This document shows, in pieces, positions 7,234 through 16,603 of a stretch of 64,000 nt of DNA. The position numbers and the translations under genes are program-made. The notes under the pieces were generated by a model that was not told where the DNA came from, searched no databases, and saw only the letters and a list, made by a program, of their open reading frames with translations. The DNA comes from Bacteroidota bacterium (GTDB lineage: Bacteria; Bacteroidota; Bacteroidia; Cytophagales; Cytophagaceae). How positions within the stretch are numbered: the stretch's first letter is position 1; each line of letters starts with the position of its first letter. Location of the stretch: positions 1 through 64,000 of the forward strand of contig JAEWAY010000022.1 in the NCBI GenBank assembly GCA_023391415.1, in the 5' to 3' direction.

Positions 7234-9252
7234 TCATTCTTTCTCGAGTAAAGTCATTAGGTTCAAGTATTCGTCCCTCAGGCGGGCGGCTTCTATAAAA
7301 TCAAGGTCTTTCGCGGCTTTCTCCATTTGTTTTTTCGTATTATCCGCCATCTTCTTCAGATCCTTTTTGGACAGATACTCAAGGACCGGATCCGCGACCA
7401 GAGAATGGTCTTCGGGAATGTAATAGTTCTTGTGGTCTTTCTTACTATCCGCTACAGAGGTCTGGGTAAGAATCGCCTCCCGATTTTTTATGACAGATCG
7501 GGGAGTGATGTTGTGAAGCGTATTATATTCGATCTGCAAAGAACGGCGCCGGTTGGTTTCATCAATCGCTTTCTGCATAGACTCTGTCAGCCTGTCGGCG
7601 TACATGATGACCATGCCGTTTTCATTCCGGGCGGCTCTTCCTATAGTCTGGATCAGGGAGCGTTGATTCCTCAAAAAGCCTTCCTTATCCGCGTCCATGA
7701 TAGCTACCAGGGATACTTCCGGCAGATCCAGGCCCTCTCTGAGAAGGTTTACTCCTACAAGCACGTCGAATACTCCCAGTCGGAGTTCTCTCAATATTTC
7801 CACTCTGTCAAGTACTTTAACTTCGGAATGAATATAGCGGCATTTAATATTGAGCTGGTCGAGAAAGCGAGAGAGCTCTTCGGCCATACGCTTTGTAAGG
7901 GTTGTTATAAGCACCCGTTCTTTTTTTTCGATTCGGAGAGTAATCTCTTCCAATAAATCATCAATTTGATTAAGGCTTGGTCTCACATCGATTAAAGGAT
8001 CGAGCAAACCTGTTGGCCGTATAATCTGCTCTACAACTTCGCCGGAAGTCTGGGTGAGTTCATAATCTCCGGGTGTAGCGCTAACATATATAACCTGCCG
8101 GACCATCCCCTCAAATTCATTAAAGGTCAGAGGACGGTTGTCCAGAGCGGAAGGGAGGCGAAATCCGTATTCTACCAGATTGACTTTGCGGCTACGGTCT
8201 CCACCCCACATGGCTCTTACCTGAGGGACGGTAACATGACTTTCGTCGATAATCATTAAATAATCCTCTGGAAAATAATCAAGAAGACAGAAAGGACGCT
8301 GTCCGGTTTGTCTTCTGTCAAAATAGCGTGAATAATTTTCTACGCCTGAACAATAACCAATTTCCCGCATCATTTCAATATCGAACTCGGTTCGTTCCTG
8401 CACTCGTTTGGCCTCTAAAAGCTTCCCTTCCGACTCAAAAAGCCGGACCTGCGCGACCATATCGTCTTGTATTTCACGAATGGCCAGCTCCAGAGCGTCT
8501 TTTCCGGTGACGAATAGATTGGCGGGATAAAGAATAAGATTCTGCTCTTCATCAATCATTTTGCCGGACATTGGATCAATTACGTGAATAGTTTCAATTT
8601 CATCCCCCCACATAATGATTCTGTAAGCGAAATCAGCGTAAGCGGGAAATACGTCAATTGTGTCTCCTGTTACCCGAAAAGTTCCGCGCTTAAATTCAGT
8701 AGTTGTCCGGCTATAAAGTATTTGCACAAAAGAATAAAGAAGGCTGTTTCGGCTGATGATTTGGTTTTTGTGCAATGTGACAATGTTTTTCCCAAACTCT
8801 TCCGGGTTGCCGATACCGTATATACAGGAGATAGAGGCGACGACAATTACATCCCGGCGTCCGGACATCAGAGCGGAGGTAGCGGCCAGTCGCAGCTTTT
8901 CGATTTCTTCGTTTATGGCGAGGTCTTTCTCAATGTAGGTATTGCTTGTCGGGATGTATGCTTCCGGCTGATAGTAGTCGTAGTAGGAAATGAAATATTC
9001 TACCCGATTGTCCGGAAAAAAATGTTTGAACTCGCCATATAGCTGAGCAGCCAATGTCTTATTGTGACTCAGTATGATGGCGGGGCGCTGAGTTTGTTCA
9101 ATCAGATTGGCGATGGTAAAGGTTTTGCCGGAACCAGTTACCCCCAATAGAACCTGAGCCGACTCGCCCCGGTTGACTCCGTCCACAAGTTTTCGAATAG
9201 CTTTTGGCTGATCTCCGGTAGGCTGATATTCGGAACGAATTTTAAACTTCAT
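7234..9252 (-). CDS. uvrB: UvrABC excinuclease subunit B
   Basis: Damage-verifying helicase-like subunit of nucleotide excision repair. All family parts are present over 672 residues. The Walker A motif GVTGSGKTFT lies near residue 40, the beta-hairpin YYDYYQPEAYIP near 92-103, the DESH box in MIIDESHVT near 338, and helicase motifs GLDLPEVSLVAIMDADKEGF and QTIGRAARN near 510-550. The C-terminal UVR motif, which contacts UvrC (and UvrA), is at about 635-665. The length is standard. uvrA lies in the same window about 37 kb away; uvrC is not here. aroE ends 66 bases upstream on the same strand. Confidence 0.98.
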   Translation of the reverse strand: MKFKIRSEYQPTGDQPKAIRKLVDGVNRGESAQVLLGVTGSGKTFTIANLIEQTQRPAIILSHNKTLAAQLYGEFKHFFPDNRVEYFISYYDYYQPEAYIPTSNTYIEKDLAINEEIEKLRLAATSALMSGRRDVIVVASISCIYGIGNPEEFGKNIVTLHKNQIISRNSLLYSFVQILYSRTTTEFKRGTFRVTGDTIDVFPAYADFAYRIIMWGDEIETIHVIDPMSGKMIDEEQNLILYPANLFVTGKDALELAIREIQDDMVAQVRLFESEGKLLEAKRVQERTEFDIEMMREIGYCSGVENYSRYFDRRQTGQRPFCLLDYFPEDYLMIIDESHVTVPQVRAMWGGDRSRKVNLVEYGFRLPSALDNRPLTFNEFEGMVRQVIYVSATPGDYELTQTSGEVVEQIIRPTGLLDPLIDVRPSLNQIDDLLEEITLRIEKKERVLITTLTKRMAEELSRFLDQLNIKCRYIHSEVKVLDRVEILRELRLGVFDVLVGVNLLREGLDLPEVSLVAIMDADKEGFLRNQRSLIQTIGRAARNENGMVIMYADRLTESMQKAIDETNRRRSLQIEYNTLHNITPRSVIKNREAILTQTSVADSKKDHKNYYIPEDHSLVADPVLEYLSKKDLKKMADNTKKQMEKAAKDLDFIEAARLRDEYLNLMTLLEKE

Positions 9253-9318
9253 TTGTCAGAAAGATTAAGAGGTCTTTTTCCATAAGCCGATTCAGTACAA
9301 TACAACAACCAAATCAGT

Positions 9319-10059
9319 CTAACTGTTCCATATCTCCCAGGCCTTTTCCGCTTGGCCAATGAGCATTTCCATGCCATTTTTCACGCGGGCTCCGTTTTCC
9401 CGTCCTTTCTTCATGAACAATGTTTCTTGTGGGTTATATACCAGGTCGAAAAGTAAGTGGGAAGTATCAAGCGCTTCATATGGAATATCCGGACAATTCT
9501 CGATACGAGGATACATCCCAAGTGGTGTCGTGTTGATAATAAGCTGAAAATTCTTAATTAACTCGCGGCTAACACTTTTGTAAGAGATGGCCGTAGAGGA
9601 CTCGTTGCGGGAAACAAACTGGAAGGGAATATGAAGATCGTTTAGTACAGCCTGTACCGCTTTTGACGCTCCACCGCTACCCAGAATCAGCGCTTTGAAA
9701 CCATGGTATGATGATGGAAGAAAAGATAAAAGGGAATTTTTGAAACCATGATAATCGGAATTGTATCCTTTAAGATTACCATCCGGTAATATTTTGATGA
9801 CATTAACCGCCTGAATTTCTTTCACTGGCTCGTCAAGTTCAGTCAAAAATTTTATAATACTTTCTTTGTGAGGAATCGTGACATTTAGTCCTTGCAGGCC
9901 GGGAGTGGAGGAAATGACCGCGGGAAGCTGATCCGCGCTTTCTATTTCGAAAAGTTCATAACGGGCGTCCGCTATGTTTTCCCGGGAAAATTTATCGGTA
10001 AAATATTGTTTTGAAAATGAATGCGTGAGAGGAAATCCTATTAATCCGTATATCTTCAT
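9319..10059 (-). CDS. aroE: Shikimate dehydrogenase
   Basis: Reduces 3-dehydroshikimate to shikimate with NADPH in aromatic amino acid synthesis. Seen: the substrate-binding GFPLTHSFSK near the N-terminus, the catalytic Lys in NVTIPHKESI near residue 65, the LGSGGASKAV dinucleotide loop near 127, the INTTPLGMYP loop and the C-terminal NGMEMLIGQAEKAWEIW. The 246-residue length is near the small end of the family. It runs in the same direction as uvrB, 66 bases upstream of it. Confidence 0.95.
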   Translation of the reverse strand: MKIYGLIGFPLTHSFSKQYFTDKFSRENIADARYELFEIESADQLPAVISSTPGLQGLNVTIPHKESIIKFLTELDEPVKEIQAVNVIKILPDGNLKGYNSDYHGFKNSLLSFLPSSYHGFKALILGSGGASKAVQAVLNDLHIPFQFVSRNESSTAISYKSVSRELIKNFQLIINTTPLGMYPRIENCPDIPYEALDTSHLLFDLVYNPQETLFMKKGRENGARVKNGMEMLIGQAEKAWEIWNS

Positions 10060-10113
10060 ATATGTAGCGAATGACTTTTAAACAGGAATTTTGCCAGTGG
10101 ACAAAAATGAATA

Positions 10114-10153
10114 AAAGCATTATTCGGTATAGACATATACCGAATAATGCTTT
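10114..10153 (-). terminator. Intrinsic terminator after the phosphosulfolactate synthase-like gene
   Basis: A perfect 17-bp inverted repeat (10114-10130 with 10137-10153) has a six-base loop. Read on the minus strand it lies 25 bases after the stop codon at 10178 and is followed by a T-rich tract, so it would end transcription before aroE. Confidence 0.85.
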
Positions 10154-10177
10154 GTATATCAACTAGCGGAAATAAAT

Positions 10178-10948
10178 TTACAACTTGTCAAGGAAGTGAT
10201 TGAATGTATCACTTCTCAAACCAAGTCTTAATGTCTCCAAGGGTACAATTTCGTTGGGGGAAATATTCCCAAGATTTACGTTTGCTCCTAAAAGCTTGAT
10301 AAACCAAACCTGCTGATCCCTTTGGGGGGCTTCCCATATGATTTTTTCAAATGGAATTTTTGTCAATATCTCTTCAACCAATCCGGAGCGGACTTCGCCA
10401 CTGCTTCTGAAGAGACCGACATTTCCTCCTTCCCTGGCTTCGCCGATTACCTTCCAGGCGCCGGCGTCAAGTTCGTCCTGCATTAGTTGAATCCATTTAT
10501 ACGGTGGAATAATCTTTTCCACATCTTTGGAGCCGACTTCCGACAAAACGGTTACCTGCTGAGCCAACTGATTTATATACTTGCATTTTTGATCATGCTC
10601 GAGAGTGATAGAACCATCGGACACTTCCGCGAATGTCATCTGATATTGATCCAGAATTCTCCGATAATCATCAAATTGGTCGCGGATTACAAACGCCTCG
10701 AAAAGTGTCCCGCCAAAATACACGGGAATGTTCGCGGTTCTGTATATTTCCAGTTTCTTTTTCAGATTAGGTGTTACGTACGAAGTCGCCCAACCTAGTT
10801 TGATCACGTCGATATAATCGCCGGCAACTTCGAGAATATCTTCTATTTCTCTTACACTAAGTCCCTTATCCATGACCATAGTATAGCCGAATTGTCTCGG
10901 CTTCGGAGTCCTTTCAGGGATCTTACTCAGAACAAAATTGTTATACAT
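10178..10948 (-). CDS. Phosphosulfolactate synthase-like protein (ComA family)
   Basis: ComA adds sulfite to phosphoenolpyruvate to give phosphosulfolactate, the first step to sulfolactate and, in archaea, coenzyme M. The 256-residue protein shows the family pattern along a TIM-barrel: DKGLSVREIEDILEVAGDYI, IKLGWATS, the phosphate-binding VYFGGTLFE, WKVIGEAREGGNVGLF and IIWEAPQRDQQVWFIK, then GANVNLGNI. Family membership is clear; the reaction in this organism is inferred. Coenzyme M is not expected in Bacteroidota, so sulfonolipid precursors or an unrelated role are both possible. It begins three bases after the TPR gene and the two form one unit ended by a strong hairpin. Confidence 0.83.
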   Translation of the reverse strand: MYNNFVLSKIPERTPKPRQFGYTMVMDKGLSVREIEDILEVAGDYIDVIKLGWATSYVTPNLKKKLEIYRTANIPVYFGGTLFEAFVIRDQFDDYRRILDQYQMTFAEVSDGSITLEHDQKCKYINQLAQQVTVLSEVGSKDVEKIIPPYKWIQLMQDELDAGAWKVIGEAREGGNVGLFRSSGEVRSGLVEEILTKIPFEKIIWEAPQRDQQVWFIKLLGANVNLGNISPNEIVPLETLRLGLRSDTFNHFLDKL

Positions 10949-10951
10949 GTG

Positions 10952-12349
10952 TTACTTTCTGTACTGTTCTATAATTCGATACAGCGCCTTTTGTGTTTCC
11001 AGATTAGGGAAAAAGTCGAAAAGGATTGTATGTTTTTCAAAATCCAAAATTAAACCATTTTCTAAATAAATAAAGGCTTCTTTGTATTTGCCCGCCATAA
11101 TAAGATAAGCGCAGGCTCTATAATACAATTCCGGATCTTCAGAATGTTCTTCGAGCGCTTCCTTCGCGATGTCCGCCGCCTTTTCCGGGTCGTTCTGAGA
11201 AGCCATTAGTTCCGCCCAGTTTTTCCAGATATCGGGATTGGATGGATCAAGGGATATGGCTTCCTGAAACGCGACCGCGCTTTCGTTGTAATTACCTATT
11301 CGGCCTTCCGCTTCAGCCTTGCCTAGCCAGTAATCAGGATTCTCCTTGTCAAGCTTGATCGCTTTGTTGAAAAAATGGATGGCTTCAAACGCTTTGTCTT
11401 TTATCAGCAGAGATTTACCGAGTCCGAAAAATGCCTGAGGATATTCGAAGTCCAGCTTAGTGGCCTTCCGGTAATATTCAATCGCTTTGTCATTGTTCAA
11501 CAACTTTTCATGACAGGTCGCGATGTTTGTGTAAGTTTCCGCCGTGGGCTCTTCGTGCTCAAGGCATTTATTATAACATTCGATGGCTTTCTCGTAATTG
11601 CCGAGAGAGACATAGCAATTACCCATGTTGAACCACGCGGATGAAAATTCGTCATTGATCGCTACGGAGTATTCGTACGCGCTGATCGCGTTGGGGATGT
11701 TCTCAAGTTTGAAATAGATAATGCCGATATTATACCAGGCGAAGAATGAGAACGGGTCCTGATCAATAAACTTTCGATAGCATTCCAGACTTTGTTCAAG
11801 GCTGCCGGTCAGGTCGAGGCAGTAGGCGAGCTCATACATGGCGTCTTCATTCGCCGGATTGTTTTCTATCGCTAGCTTGTAATATTCTATCGCTTCTTCA
11901 TATCGGGAAAAATCCTGATTGACCATGCCTAACGCGTAATAAATCTGATCTTTTTCGTCGACCATGTTTAAGGCCCACTCCAGCATGGTAATCGCTTCGT
12001 CAAACTGGTCGAGTTGAGAAAGAACGCTGCTTTTCAGAACCAATATCTCTACATCGTACGGTTGAAGCAGTTCCGCTTTTTCAATGAGCTCCATAGCCTG
12101 AGGGTATTTTTGTTTCCTGACCAGAAGAAAAGCCTTTTCGATCATTATTTCTACTGAGAAAGGATGTTGCTCCATCCCGAGATTGCAGGCTTTCAACGCT
12201 TTTTTAAATTTGCCTTTTTCTACAAAATGCTGAATCAGGTACTCGTAAGTACTGATGTCGAAAAAGACACTATCGCCGGTTTGAAGCATTTCCTCAAATC
12301 GTTTAAGTGACTCCTTTTCTTCTGCGCTTGCCTTGTATTTTCTTCGCAC
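10952..12349 (-). CDS. Tetratricopeptide repeat protein
   Basis: A 465-residue protein made almost wholly of about a dozen TPR units (patterns such as AIEYYKLAIENNPANEDAMY and AIECYNKCLEHEEP). No signal peptide or membrane helix is visible, so it is probably cytoplasmic. TPR arrays bind partner proteins; nothing here says which. It lies just upstream of the ComA-like gene with a three-base gap, so the pair is probably co-transcribed. Confidence 0.88.
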   Translation of the reverse strand: MRRKYKASAEEKESLKRFEEMLQTGDSVFFDISTYEYLIQHFVEKGKFKKALKACNLGMEQHPFSVEIMIEKAFLLVRKQKYPQAMELIEKAELLQPYDVEILVLKSSVLSQLDQFDEAITMLEWALNMVDEKDQIYYALGMVNQDFSRYEEAIEYYKLAIENNPANEDAMYELAYCLDLTGSLEQSLECYRKFIDQDPFSFFAWYNIGIIYFKLENIPNAISAYEYSVAINDEFSSAWFNMGNCYVSLGNYEKAIECYNKCLEHEEPTAETYTNIATCHEKLLNNDKAIEYYRKATKLDFEYPQAFFGLGKSLLIKDKAFEAIHFFNKAIKLDKENPDYWLGKAEAEGRIGNYNESAVAFQEAISLDPSNPDIWKNWAELMASQNDPEKAADIAKEALEEHSEDPELYYRACAYLIMAGKYKEAFIYLENGLILDFEKHTILFDFFPNLETQKALYRIIEQYRK

Positions 12350-12428
12350 GATAACTTAAATTAATGTTTGAGAATTATCTAAAGATAGAAAATCCCCTGA
12401 TAAATTAAATTACAGCCCGCGGAATTTC

Positions 12429-13424
12429 TTAATTGGTTTCCGCCTTATGTCTTTTTACGAGTTCCTGGCAGGTCCAGTTTAATGTTTGATCCAATGATCG
12501 AAAACTGAACTCAAGTAGTTCCCGGATCTTCCCATTGTCATAGGAAAATTGATTTTTACCTAATCTAACGGTTTCTTTGGTGATTATAGTTTTCCGGGAA
12601 GAAAAAAGATTTTTAAGATAGGCGAGTCGCCAGGCTATTTCAGAAATGAAGGGCGACGCTTCTATGGAAGGGCCTTTGACCTGAAAATTCACCGCGATTT
12701 TCTGAAAAAACTCTTTGTAGGAAGTAGTGCCGGCATTTAGAATATAACGTTCTCCATTGATATTTTGGGAGGTATCGAGTAGCTCGCAGACGATCTCGGC
12801 GACGTCGCGTACATCGACATAGTTTAGGGTGCCCGGCGTATAAAAGCGATTTCTTCTGAAAACATACCGAAACAGGGAAGTACTGCCTTTGCTCCAGTCG
12901 CCCGGTCCCAAAACCACACTGGGGTTCACGATGAAAGTTTTCAATCCTTCTTCTTTACCCCGGTATACTTCCAGTTCCGCCAGATATTTGGTTTTGGCGT
13001 AGCGCGTGTTAAAGACCGGTTCCTGTAGGCCGAACGCTTCATTGATTGTTTTTTCTCTGGCGGGCTTCCCAATAGCGGCGATGGAGCTTATGTGGCCAAA
13101 GACGCTTACATTATTTTCGATCGCCGCGTTTATGATATTGGCGGTTCCTTCCACATTTATTTTATACATCAGTTCCCTGTCTTTGGGCAGATAGGATACA
13201 ATAGCGGCGCAATGGATTACTGTCGTGATGTTTTTAAGGGCTTCTTTCAGCAATAGCGGATCTTCAAGATCGCCGTTTACCCATTCGACCTTATCCATAT
13301 AGTTGCCCAGCAAACTCAAATCTGTATCAGGCCTTTTGAGCGCTCTTACGGACTTTCCTTTATCTATAAGAAGTTTGGTGATATGGCTGCCGATCAATCC
13401 GCTGCTTCCGGTAAGAAAAATCAT
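12429..13424 (-). CDS. NAD-dependent epimerase/dehydratase (extended SDR)
   Basis: Extended short-chain dehydrogenase of 331 residues. Seen: the NAD(P)-binding TGSSGLIGSHI at residues 5-15, VIHCAAIVSY, and the catalytic YAKTK (YxxxK) near residue 141. The overall pattern is closest to dihydroflavonol-4-reductase-like or sugar-nucleotide SDRs, so the substrate is uncertain. Its ATG overlaps the stop of the phosphatase gene by four bases (ATGA), placing it as the last gene of the polysaccharide block and suggesting an envelope-sugar role, but that is inference. Confidence 0.82.
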   Translation of the reverse strand: MIFLTGSSGLIGSHITKLLIDKGKSVRALKRPDTDLSLLGNYMDKVEWVNGDLEDPLLLKEALKNITTVIHCAAIVSYLPKDRELMYKINVEGTANIINAAIENNVSVFGHISSIAAIGKPAREKTINEAFGLQEPVFNTRYAKTKYLAELEVYRGKEEGLKTFIVNPSVVLGPGDWSKGSTSLFRYVFRRNRFYTPGTLNYVDVRDVAEIVCELLDTSQNINGERYILNAGTTSYKEFFQKIAVNFQVKGPSIEASPFISEIAWRLAYLKNLFSSRKTIITKETVRLGKNQFSYDNGKIRELLEFSFRSLDQTLNWTCQELVKRHKAETN

Positions 13425-14158
13425 GCGAGCAAGTGATTATTGTATAGGTTGAGATTCATTAATTCCTGATATGTCTTTTCGCCACGGGCTTTTTTTATAG
13501 CTTCGAGATGCCGCGTGCCGTGACAATCGCTGCCTACAAAGTGTATCATGCCTTTTTTAATCAGTTTCTCGGCGATTTTTTTCGACTCTTTGGAGTAATA
13601 TCCGGACAGTGAACTTATATTTAGTTGAAAATAGACTCCCCTGTCAAATAGATCCTCATATTTATTAAAAGAACCATAGAGATACGAGTAACGTTCCGGA
13701 TGCGCGAGAACCGGTTTGTAGCCGGATGAGGCTATTTGAAAGATTATTTCCCGGAGGTTTGCCGGTTCGTTCATAAATGAAGTCTCAAACAAGAGATAAT
13801 TATTGCCAAAGGTGAGTAACGGTTCTCCCTGGTCAAGTTTTTTTACGAACGCTTCGTCAAGGTAATATTCCGCCGCGGCTTCCAGATCGATTTCCAGGCC
13901 CATATCGCGCGCTTCAGTTTTTACAAGATTGAGTTTTTCATGGATGATTTGAGGGGTATTTTTGTAAAAATCGCCCATGATGTGCGGCGTTATGATTAGT
14001 TTCTTGTATCCAAGTTCTATAAAGCCATTTATGAGATCCATGGTTTCCTCAAGGCTTTGGGATCCGTCGTCAATGCCCGGGAGCAGATGAGAGTGAATAT
14101 CGACGTATAGTGGGTTGACCCGCGGCGCGCTTTTTTTCCAAAAGTTGAAGATACCCAT
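13421..14158 (-). CDS. CpsB/YwqE-type tyrosine-protein phosphatase (PHP fold)
   Basis: Metal-dependent phosphatase of the PHP superfamily that removes phosphate from the tyrosine tail of the partner BY-kinase and so controls polysaccharide polymer assembly. Seen: the metal-binding DIHSHLLPGIDDG at residues 20-32, TPHIMGDFY near residue 58, LAHPERY near 155 and GSDCHGTRH near 213. The 245-residue length is normal. It starts one base after the kinase stop codon, the classical kinase-phosphatase pairing, which supports the function. Confidence 0.92.
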   Translation of the reverse strand: MGIFNFWKKSAPRVNPLYVDIHSHLLPGIDDGSQSLEETMDLINGFIELGYKKLIITPHIMGDFYKNTPQIIHEKLNLVKTEARDMGLEIDLEAAAEYYLDEAFVKKLDQGEPLLTFGNNYLLFETSFMNEPANLREIIFQIASSGYKPVLAHPERYSYLYGSFNKYEDLFDRGVYFQLNISSLSGYYSKESKKIAEKLIKKGMIHFVGSDCHGTRHLEAIKKARGEKTYQELMNLNLYNNHLLA

Positions 14159-14159
14159 A

Positions 14160-16586
14160 TTATCGTATTCTGTTTTTTATTCTTTCTATGAATCCGGGTC
14201 CTTTGCTTTCCTGTTCATAGTAGCCGTAACCGTAATTGCTGGTATAGCCATACCCATAGCTATTGAAGGTTTTTAAGGCGTTTAGGATTACGCAAAGATT
14301 AGAAAAGCCGGTGTTTTTGACTAATTTATTGATGGTATTTTTAACATTTTTTTTCGAATAGTTGGCGCGAACCACATAAATTGGAATATCGGCCTGTTTC
14401 ATAAGCAGCATCGCGTCGGTAACCAGACCGACTGGAGGAGTATCGATCAGAATGACATCGTATATTGATTTCAGCTTTGTCAGGGTGGCTTCAAACGCCG
14501 GTCTTAGAATCAGTTCAGATGGATTGGGTGGAGTCGGGCCCGCGGAGATAAAGTCAAGACCTTCGAGATCGGTATGATGGACGCAGTCGGAGAAATCATC
14601 CTTGCCAATCAATATGGTTGACATGCCCTGATCGTTTAGCTTGTCAAAAGCCCTGTGTATTTTGGGCTTTCTCATGTCCAGGTCGATAATGAGTACTTTC
14701 TGTCCGGACATCGCTATGATGCCAGCCAGATTGATTGTAATGAATGTTTTACCTTCGCCACTGATCGTGCTGGTTACGGATATTGTCTTGCCTCCTCGGA
14801 TGGGGCTTACAAAATCAAGATTGGTGCGGATGGAACGAAACGCCTCGCTTATGGCCGATTTCGCGCTTTTGTTGACAATGAGTCTGGATACATCCAAAGT
14901 CTCTTTGGTGTAGGATGGAATTCCCCCCAGAAGGGTGGCCATTGTATTATTTTCCAAGTCTCTCTGACTCGTAATGGTACGATCAAAAACATACCGGATG
15001 ACGACCAGCAGGCAGCTGAGTAATAGGCCTATGGCGATTCCGGTCAGGTACACCCATAATTTTCTGGGATAAATCGCGTTTTCATTCAGATCGGCGGGAG
15101 CGAGTATGACAAAATTAGGTACCATGCCCGCTTTGGCTATTCCGTATTCAGCTTTTTTCTCCATCAGGAGAAGATAGTATTTCTCATAAAGATTGTAGAA
15201 GCGCTTTAACCGGGTATATTCCGTTTCCTTCCCGGGAAGCGTAAGCAGGCTTTTTTCGATTTCCCTGATTTGTTTGTCGACTTCGGAGACTTGCTGAAAT
15301 AATAGTTTTCTGTTTTGCGATACAGCGGTTAGAATCGAGTTTTTGAGGTTGTCTATCGACAAGTTAAGCGCTTTGACCACATAGGTGTTTTCTTTGTTGC
15401 GGGTAAGGATAAGCTCCTTGTCCTGTTGCAGTTTATTTAGTTCTTCGATTAGCTTTCCAATCTGGTTGTCATCTATTTCCGAGGCGCTTGGTATAATTGA
15501 TTCCAGATCTTTGTTTGAGTATATTATATCCTGAAGTTCATCAAGAAAGTTTATTTTTAGACGCAGGTTGATTTTATGGTTGTCGAGGTTTTCTATTTTT
15601 TCTATGAGGCGGGCGACATCGCTTTTAACATCCAGCGTTTTATTCTCTTTCATGAACATTTCCAGGCGCTGTTCGGCCAACATGAGCTTCGCTTCCGTAC
15701 TTTCCAGATTTTCGTTGAGAAACAGCAGGGTTTGCTCCTGGGTTTTGGTTTTGTGAAAGATGGTTTGCTCCAGATATACGGAATCGATGGTCGCTACAAT
15801 ATCATGTGCTTTTTCGGGATTATGATCCTTAAAGGAAACTTTTAGCGTATTGGCGTCAATGTTTAGAATTTCAACATCCAGGTTGTCTTCCAGGTAATCC
15901 ATGAGTCTTTTTTTGCTATGGATAATGAAAAAGAAATCCTGGCGGTATTCTTCTTCCGAAAATGGATGGTTCTTATCGATGGTGAATGAAAATCCAGGTT
16001 GTATTATGTCCGTGCCAAAAGAATATACGGCGCTTTCTTTCTCTCCGCTGTTGCTGGAGAAAGAGAAATGAAATGTTTCGCTTGATAAGAGTTTGATATT
16101 GAATCGAAAATCGTAATACCTGGGATTGGTTATTTTGTAATGGACCCGAATAGGGGAGTTTTTATATTTTTCATTGTTCAGAATATTGCCATCCGAGTAT
16201 ATCGAAACATCAATAGGGAGGCGTTCCAGTGTTTTTTCAAATACAAGCTGGGATTTTATAAATTCGATTTCTCCGGAAAGTGTCCGGAGATTATTGCCGG
16301 ATTGCTGGGATTTCATATTGTCCAGTCCCAGAATGACGGCGTCGTTCTTGCTTTCCAGTTTAAGTATGGAGGAAGATTGAAAAACTGGTTTCGTATAGCG
16401 AAGATATACTCGACTAAGGGAGACGCTTCCGATGATAATAGCCAGCATCCAAATCAGGCTACCTCTGAATATGTACTTAAGACGATTAACGTCAAGGTCG
16501 GACATTAAGGAGTCTTCTCCGGAATCATCATATAGAGGGCGGGACGACCTTCCCTGATTAGTGTGGTTTTGACTGCCGGATGTCAT
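14160..16586 (-). CDS. Polysaccharide chain-length regulator fused to a tyrosine autokinase (Wzc-like BY-kinase)
   Basis: Inner-membrane co-polymerase and kinase for capsule or exopolysaccharide export. Seen: a first membrane helix near residues 38-58, a long periplasmic Wzz region with coiled coil (about 270-450), and a second helix near 510-535. The cytoplasmic kinase has Walker A ISGEGKT near 605, Walker A' LIIDLDMRKPKIH and Walker B VILIDTPP. The C-terminal tail is rich in Tyr (YGYGYTSNYGYGYYEQ), the expected autophosphorylation cluster. Length 808 is typical of Bacteroidota forms. It lies between the Wza-like gene (17 bases upstream) and the phosphatase. Confidence 0.94.
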   Translation of the reverse strand: MTSGSQNHTNQGRSSRPLYDDSGEDSLMSDLDVNRLKYIFRGSLIWMLAIIIGSVSLSRVYLRYTKPVFQSSSILKLESKNDAVILGLDNMKSQQSGNNLRTLSGEIEFIKSQLVFEKTLERLPIDVSIYSDGNILNNEKYKNSPIRVHYKITNPRYYDFRFNIKLLSSETFHFSFSSNSGEKESAVYSFGTDIIQPGFSFTIDKNHPFSEEEYRQDFFFIIHSKKRLMDYLEDNLDVEILNIDANTLKVSFKDHNPEKAHDIVATIDSVYLEQTIFHKTKTQEQTLLFLNENLESTEAKLMLAEQRLEMFMKENKTLDVKSDVARLIEKIENLDNHKINLRLKINFLDELQDIIYSNKDLESIIPSASEIDDNQIGKLIEELNKLQQDKELILTRNKENTYVVKALNLSIDNLKNSILTAVSQNRKLLFQQVSEVDKQIREIEKSLLTLPGKETEYTRLKRFYNLYEKYYLLLMEKKAEYGIAKAGMVPNFVILAPADLNENAIYPRKLWVYLTGIAIGLLLSCLLVVIRYVFDRTITSQRDLENNTMATLLGGIPSYTKETLDVSRLIVNKSAKSAISEAFRSIRTNLDFVSPIRGGKTISVTSTISGEGKTFITINLAGIIAMSGQKVLIIDLDMRKPKIHRAFDKLNDQGMSTILIGKDDFSDCVHHTDLEGLDFISAGPTPPNPSELILRPAFEATLTKLKSIYDVILIDTPPVGLVTDAMLLMKQADIPIYVVRANYSKKNVKNTINKLVKNTGFSNLCVILNALKTFNSYGYGYTSNYGYGYYEQESKGPGFIERIKNRIR

Positions 16587-16603
16587 GGTTTTAATTATTT
16601 AGG

